The position numbers and the translations under genes are program-made. The notes beneath the pieces are model-generated. The model was given only the letters and a program-made list of their open reading frames with translations. It had not been told where the DNA came from and did not search any database. From JAENZQ01 sp964553505 (GTDB taxonomy: Bacteria > Bacillota > Clostridia > Peptostreptococcales > JAAYPU01): 9,559 nucleotides of DNA. The stretch lies in NCBI GenBank assembly GCA_964553505.1, contig CAZKKX010000095.1, positions 1-9,559 on the forward strand, written 5' to 3'. Positions 7,290 through 9,559 of this stretch are shown here, in pieces; position 1 is the stretch's first letter, and every line of letters starts with the position of its first letter.

Positions 7290-7299
7290 GAAGTTAAGA

Positions 7300-7372
7300 G
7301 GCAGATAATAGATAATAAATAACAGGCACCTCAATTATTCTATTAGCCTTTATCTATTATCTTATTTCTGCC
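7300..7372. repeat. Interrupted palindrome between ribU and tsaE
   Basis: GGCAG (7300-7304) pairs with CTGCC (7368-7372), ATAATAGATAA (7305-7315) with TTATCTATTAT (7350-7360), and AGGC (7324-7327) with GCCT (7346-7349). Unpaired bulges are CTTATTT on the right arm and about eight bases on the left. No T-tract follows; instead there is C-rich sequence with two CCCTAA units (from about 7373). It may stop or stabilise the ribU transcript, or be a decayed mobile repeat. The remaining gap to 7419 shows nothing else. Confidence 0.55.
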
Positions 7373-7418
7373 CCCTAACCCTAACCCCATTCAAATCCAT
7401 AAACTATAATCCGTTTGC

Positions 7419-7447
7419 TTGTATAACCCGACCTATTTCAGTATAAT
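7419..7447 (+). promoter_or_regulatory. Probable promoter for tsaE-tsaB-rimI
   Basis: A perfect TATAAT (7442-7447) has TTGTAT (7419-7424) 17 bases upstream, a weak -35 match. Transcription would begin near 7454, which supports the tsaE start at 7487 rather than the ATG at 7454. Confidence 0.55.
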
Positions 7448-7486
7448 ATATACATGAAATCAATACTTAAAACTCAGAGGTGTACG

Positions 7487-7936
7487 ATGCAACAGATAAT
7501 CAGCCGCAGCGAGCAGGAAACGAATACCATCGGACAAGCGATTGCACAACAACTTAAAAAAGGAGATGTGGTCTGTTTGACGGGTAATCTCGGAACAGGG
7601 AAGACAATGCTCTCAAAAGCTATTGCAAAAGGTCTGGGGATTCGGGAGTTAGTGACAAGTCCTACTTATACCATTGTTCAAGAATATGAAGGGGATATCC
7701 CCTTTTTTCATTTTGATGTTTATCGGATTGATGATATAAATGAAATGTTTGAAATAGGCTTTGAAGAATATTTGCTCAGGGATGGAGTTTGCTTGATAGA
7801 ATGGGCAGACCGAATATCTGATATATTACCGGAAGATTGTATTTGGATACATATGTATTATGGACAGAAGACTGAAGAAAGAGTGATTAAAATGAATAAG
7901 CCTCTTTTTATATCAAAAAATCAGGAGGTGCTATAG
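7487..7936 (+). CDS. tsaE: tRNA t6A biosynthesis ATPase TsaE
   Basis: This 149-residue protein is a typical-length TsaE (YdiB/YjeE). It shows the Walker A motif GNLGTGKT (33-40), SPTYTIVQEY (58-67), FHFDVYRI (74-81), EIGFEEYL (89-96) and LIEWADRI (103-110), all diagnostic of the family. TsaE is the ATPase that acts with TsaB and TsaD to attach threonylcarbamoyl to A37 of tRNAs reading ANN codons, in the cytoplasm. ATG 7487 is chosen because CAGAGGTG (7475-7482) is well placed before it and the predicted transcription start leaves no room for an earlier one; an in-frame ATG at 7454 would add MKSILKTQRCT, which lacks a ribosome site. The gene is one base from tsaB, whose ribosome site lies inside the tsaE end. 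Confidence 0.95.
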   Translation: MQQIISRSEQETNTIGQAIAQQLKKGDVVCLTGNLGTGKTMLSKAIAKGLGIRELVTSPTYTIVQEYEGDIPFFHFDVYRIDDINEMFEIGFEEYLLRDGVCLIEWADRISDILPEDCIWIHMYYGQKTEERVIKMNKPLFISKNQEVL

Positions 7937-7937
7937 T

Positions 7938-8639
7938 ATGATTATTCTTGGAATTGATACAACTTCTTCGGCGGCTTCAGTTTCTTTATTAAACGAACAG
8001 AAGCTTTTAGGTGAGTATACAAGTAATGCAAAACTAACTCATCTACAGAAATTAATGCCTATGGTGGATCACTTGCTGGAAAATTGCCATCTCTCATTTT
8101 CAGATGTTGATGCAATTGCCGTATCGATAGGACCAGGTTCATTTACAGGAATCCGAATAGGAATGTCTACTGCCAAAGCATTGGCACAAGTACGAAATCT
8201 TCCCATTGTAGGAGTTCCTACATTAAATGCATTAGCCTACAATATTCCATTTTATCCCGGAGTTGTTTGTCCGATATTAGATGCAAGGAGGCATCAAGTA
8301 TATGGTGCGGTCTATAAATGGGAACAAGGGTATTGCAAAGAAATTATTAAAGCAGATGCTTATGAAATTGAGACACTCATGGAACAAATGGATAAATATA
8401 ATGATATTATTTTTCTTGGAGATGGTGTACAAACCTACAAAAACAGAATTACAGCTATATTGGACAACGCAGCATCTTTTGCACCACAGTATTTGTCGAT
8501 GCAAAAATCTTCATCTGTAGCTCAATTAGCATATGAGATGTTTTCAGAAGAAAATGTTAGCAATTGCTATGAAATCAAACCTAACTATTTAAGAAAACCG
8601 GAAGCAGAAAGAAATTTGAGAAAAGAGAAAAGCAAATGA
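7938..8639 (+). CDS. tsaB: tRNA t6A biosynthesis protein TsaB
   Basis: This 233-residue ASKHA-fold protein begins ILGIDTTSSAASVSLL, the phosphate-1-like segment, and has the hallmark SIGPGSFTGIRIGMSTAKAL (63-82) and GVPTLNALAY (92-101). It ends with the family's C-terminal PNYLRKPEAE. TsaB is the non-catalytic partner that dimerises with the paralogous enzyme TsaD and recruits TsaE in t6A synthesis. AGGAGG (7923-7928), within the last codons of tsaE, precedes the ATG by nine bases. Its stop overlaps the rimI start by four bases (ATGA), which suggests coupled translation. Codon use and composition match the neighbours. Confidence 0.96.
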   Translation: MIILGIDTTSSAASVSLLNEQKLLGEYTSNAKLTHLQKLMPMVDHLLENCHLSFSDVDAIAVSIGPGSFTGIRIGMSTAKALAQVRNLPIVGVPTLNALAYNIPFYPGVVCPILDARRHQVYGAVYKWEQGYCKEIIKADAYEIETLMEQMDKYNDIIFLGDGVQTYKNRITAILDNAASFAPQYLSMQKSSSVAQLAYEMFSEENVSNCYEIKPNYLRKPEAERNLRKEKSK

Positions 8640-9097
8640 ATCAATGGTACATACGGAAAATGAGAAAGGAAGATCTTGATGATATCATGGAAATAGAAAA
8701 TTTAAGCTTTTCGGTGCCTTGGTCGAAAAGTTCTTTTCTTAGTGAAATTAAGAATGCCGGTGTAGCAAATTATTATGTAGTCGTGATTAAAGATAAGGTT
8801 GTAGGATATGCCGGTTTTTGGGAAATAGTAGACGAGGCACATATTACAAATATTGCGGTTCACCCTCAATACAGACATCATGGGATGGGAACAGCTCTTT
8901 TAGAAAAAATAATAAAGGACTGCTACGAAAATAATATCGAGAATATCACTTTGGAAGTTCGAAAATCAAACGAAACAGCCTTCAAATTGTATAAAAAAAT
9001 GGGCTTTGAATGTGAAGGAATTAGGAGGAATTATTATCGTGACAATAAAGAGGATGCTGTTATAATGTGGAAAAAAAATAAAATGCTTCTTGTTTGA
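8636..9097 (+). CDS. rimI: Ribosomal-protein-alanine N-acetyltransferase RimI
   Basis: This 153-residue GNAT acetyltransferase has the acetyl-CoA-binding region ITNIAVHPQYRHHGMGTALL (70-89) with the R-x-x-G-x-G loop at R80-G85. It also has NITLEVRKSNETAFKLYKKM (103-122), holding E107 and Y119 at the positions of the RimI catalytic base and acid, and GFECEGIRRNYY (123-134). RimI acetylates the N-terminus of ribosomal protein S18 in E. coli; bacterial homologues are often broader. Its place directly after tsaE and tsaB is a classic order in Bacillota and supports RimI over other GNAT enzymes. The ATG lies in the tsaB stop (ATGA). No tsaD follows, although tsaD often lies next in this cluster. 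Confidence 0.92.
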   Translation: MNQWYIRKMRKEDLDDIMEIENLSFSVPWSKSSFLSEIKNAGVANYYVVVIKDKVVGYAGFWEIVDEAHITNIAVHPQYRHHGMGTALLEKIIKDCYENNIENITLEVRKSNETAFKLYKKMGFECEGIRRNYYRDNKEDAVIMWKKNKMLLV

Positions 9098-9123
9098 ATA
9101 TTTTTTTTATTTTTACCGATAAT
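9094..9123 (+). promoter_or_regulatory. Possible promoter for the small cysteine-rich gene
   Basis: TTGAAT (9094-9099) and GATAAT (9118-9123) are 18 bases apart, four and five matches to consensus. The surrounding DNA is almost pure A/T, which makes chance matches likely. No good terminator separates rimI from the next gene, so read-through is an alternative. Confidence 0.3.
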
Positions 9124-9169
9124 AAAAAAAGTTCCTGTAAATATAAAAATATTCATGGGAGGTGTGTTT

Positions 9170-9370
9170 TTGTTCGAACATGAGTACGATTATAATGATG
9201 AGATGTGCACCGTTGCATCTCACTGTAAAAACTTTTTAAAACGGAAAAATATTAATTCTTTCAGTATGTCCGATTACAAGTCATGCGAAAATTGCATCAA
9301 TTTTTCTCCGGATTACAGATGCACACTTAGCCAAGCGGATAATATTCTTTTTAAAATGAATTCGGAATAA
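9170..9370 (+). CDS. Small cysteine-rich protein of unknown function
   Basis: This is a 66-residue, soluble-looking protein with five cysteines: C13, C19, C39, C42 and C51 (pattern C-x5-C, then CENC, then RC). The second group, SCENCINFSPDYRCTLS (38-54), resembles short metal-binding knuckles. A zinc or iron site is plausible but only inferred, and I do not recognise the family. The start is most likely TTG 9170, because GGAGGTG (9158-9164) lies seven bases before it; the in-frame ATG at 9155 overlaps that ribosome site and has none of its own, and would add five residues. A real gene is supported by the ribosome site, the conserved-looking cysteine spacing and a strong terminator directly after the stop. 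It follows rimI by 72 bases and may be cotranscribed with it. Confidence 0.7.
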   Translation: MFEHEYDYNDEMCTVASHCKNFLKRKNINSFSMSDYKSCENCINFSPDYRCTLSQADNILFKMNSE

Positions 9371-9397
9371 AATTCTCTGTTGTTGCAGAGAATTTTT
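9369..9397 (+). terminator. Intrinsic terminator after the cysteine-rich gene
   Basis: An 11-base-pair stem (9369-9379 with 9386-9396, core AATTCTCTG/CAGAGAATT) has a TTGTTG loop and a run of five T at 9393-9397. The left arm overlaps the stop codon of the gene before it. Confidence 0.88.
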
Positions 9398-9461
9398 CAT
9401 TTGAAGATAGAATGTTGCTTAATAAGTGTTTATAAGCTATGTCTCTTCAAAAAAGATTTTT

Positions 9462-9490
9462 TTGATAATAATACAAGGTTGAGATATAAT
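9462..9490 (+). promoter_or_regulatory. Near-consensus sigma-A promoter reading out of the window
   Basis: TTGATA (9462-9467, five of six) and a perfect TATAAT (9485-9490) are 17 bases apart. The start of transcription would be near 9497, inside the G-rich tandem repeat. No gene starts before the window ends; the ATG at 9526 meets a stop after six codons. Confidence 0.75.
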
Positions 9491-9492
9491 AA

Positions 9493-9524
9493 CAGGGGAC
9501 AGGGGACAGGGGACAGGGGACAGG
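9493..9524 (+). repeat. CAGGGGA tandem repeat, 4.6 copies, with G-quadruplex spacing
   Basis: Four perfect copies of the 7-base unit (9493-9520) and a partial fifth (9521-9524). This gives four runs of four G (9495-9498, 9502-9505, 9509-9512, 9516-9519), each separated by the 3-base spacer ACA, which is an ideal intramolecular G-quadruplex pattern on the plus (non-template) strand. It stands out sharply from the AT-rich surroundings. Confidence 0.95.
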
Positions 9525-9559
9525 AATGAATAAACTGATTTTATAACCTCTATTCAAGT

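Noticed and set aside
8281..8520. A 79-residue plus-strand open frame inside tsaB
   Set aside because: It lies wholly within tsaB in another frame, and the translation has no recognisable domain.
9102..9130. A/T-only inverted repeat TTTTTTTATT/AATAAAAAAA after rimI as a terminator
   Set aside because: The stem has no G-C pair and the run after it is A, not T, so it would be a poor terminator on the plus strand.
9493..9524. CAGGGGA array as a CRISPR or origin iteron array
   Set aside because: Units are 7 bases with no spacers, unlike CRISPR, and no replication gene or DnaA-box cluster is nearby.
9526..9546. Short open frame MNKLIL just after the CAGGGGA repeat
   Set aside because: Six codons only, with no supporting context; the true gene of this promoter most likely lies beyond the window.

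Overview
The window is AT-rich DNA with strong AGGAGG-type ribosome binding sites, sigma-A-like promoters, U-tailed terminators and an FMN riboswitch. Together with the gene set (NifU-type scaffold, PepV dipeptidase, RibU riboflavin importer, tsaE-tsaB-rimI cluster) this points to a low-GC Bacillota genome, most likely an anaerobic member of the Clostridia. The genus cannot be told from this sequence. Every recognised gene is on the plus strand.

Layout: (1) 1-2190, the C-terminal end of one acyl-CoA synthetase, cut by the window edge, followed 14 bases later by a complete, closely related paralogue: a tandem pair that probably activates fatty or other carboxylic acids. (2) 2324-2614, a 72-residue stand-alone Nfu (NifU C-terminal) iron-sulfur carrier closed by a very strong terminator. 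(3) 2613-4832, a promoter overlapping that terminator's U-tract, then a secreted or membrane-anchored CapA-family protein and a CysQ-type 3',5'-bisphosphate nucleotidase. (4) 4918-6315, a PepV-like M20 dipeptidase with all its metal ligands, preceded by an imperfect inverted repeat. (5) 6340-7289, a riboflavin-import unit: consensus promoter, FMN riboswitch, intrinsic terminator, a second leader stem-loop and ribU. (6) 7419-9097, tsaE, tsaB and rimI, tightly packed and partly overlapping: two components of the tRNA t6A machinery plus a GNAT acetyltransferase. tsaD is not in the window. (7) 9170-9397, a small cysteine-rich protein of unknown function with a probable TTG start and its own terminator. 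(8) 9462-9524, a near-consensus promoter whose predicted start site falls in a CAGGGGA tandem repeat with perfect G-quadruplex spacing; the gene it serves lies beyond the window.

Most of the window is housekeeping. The parts that deserve a second look are RNA and DNA structural: the mutually exclusive pairings in the ribU leader, the second complement to the riboswitch P1 strand next to the ribU ribosome binding site, the promoter-coupled G-quadruplex repeat at the right edge, and the small CxxC protein. I found no clear sign of a new defence system, CRISPR array, transposase, prophage, tRNA or rRNA.
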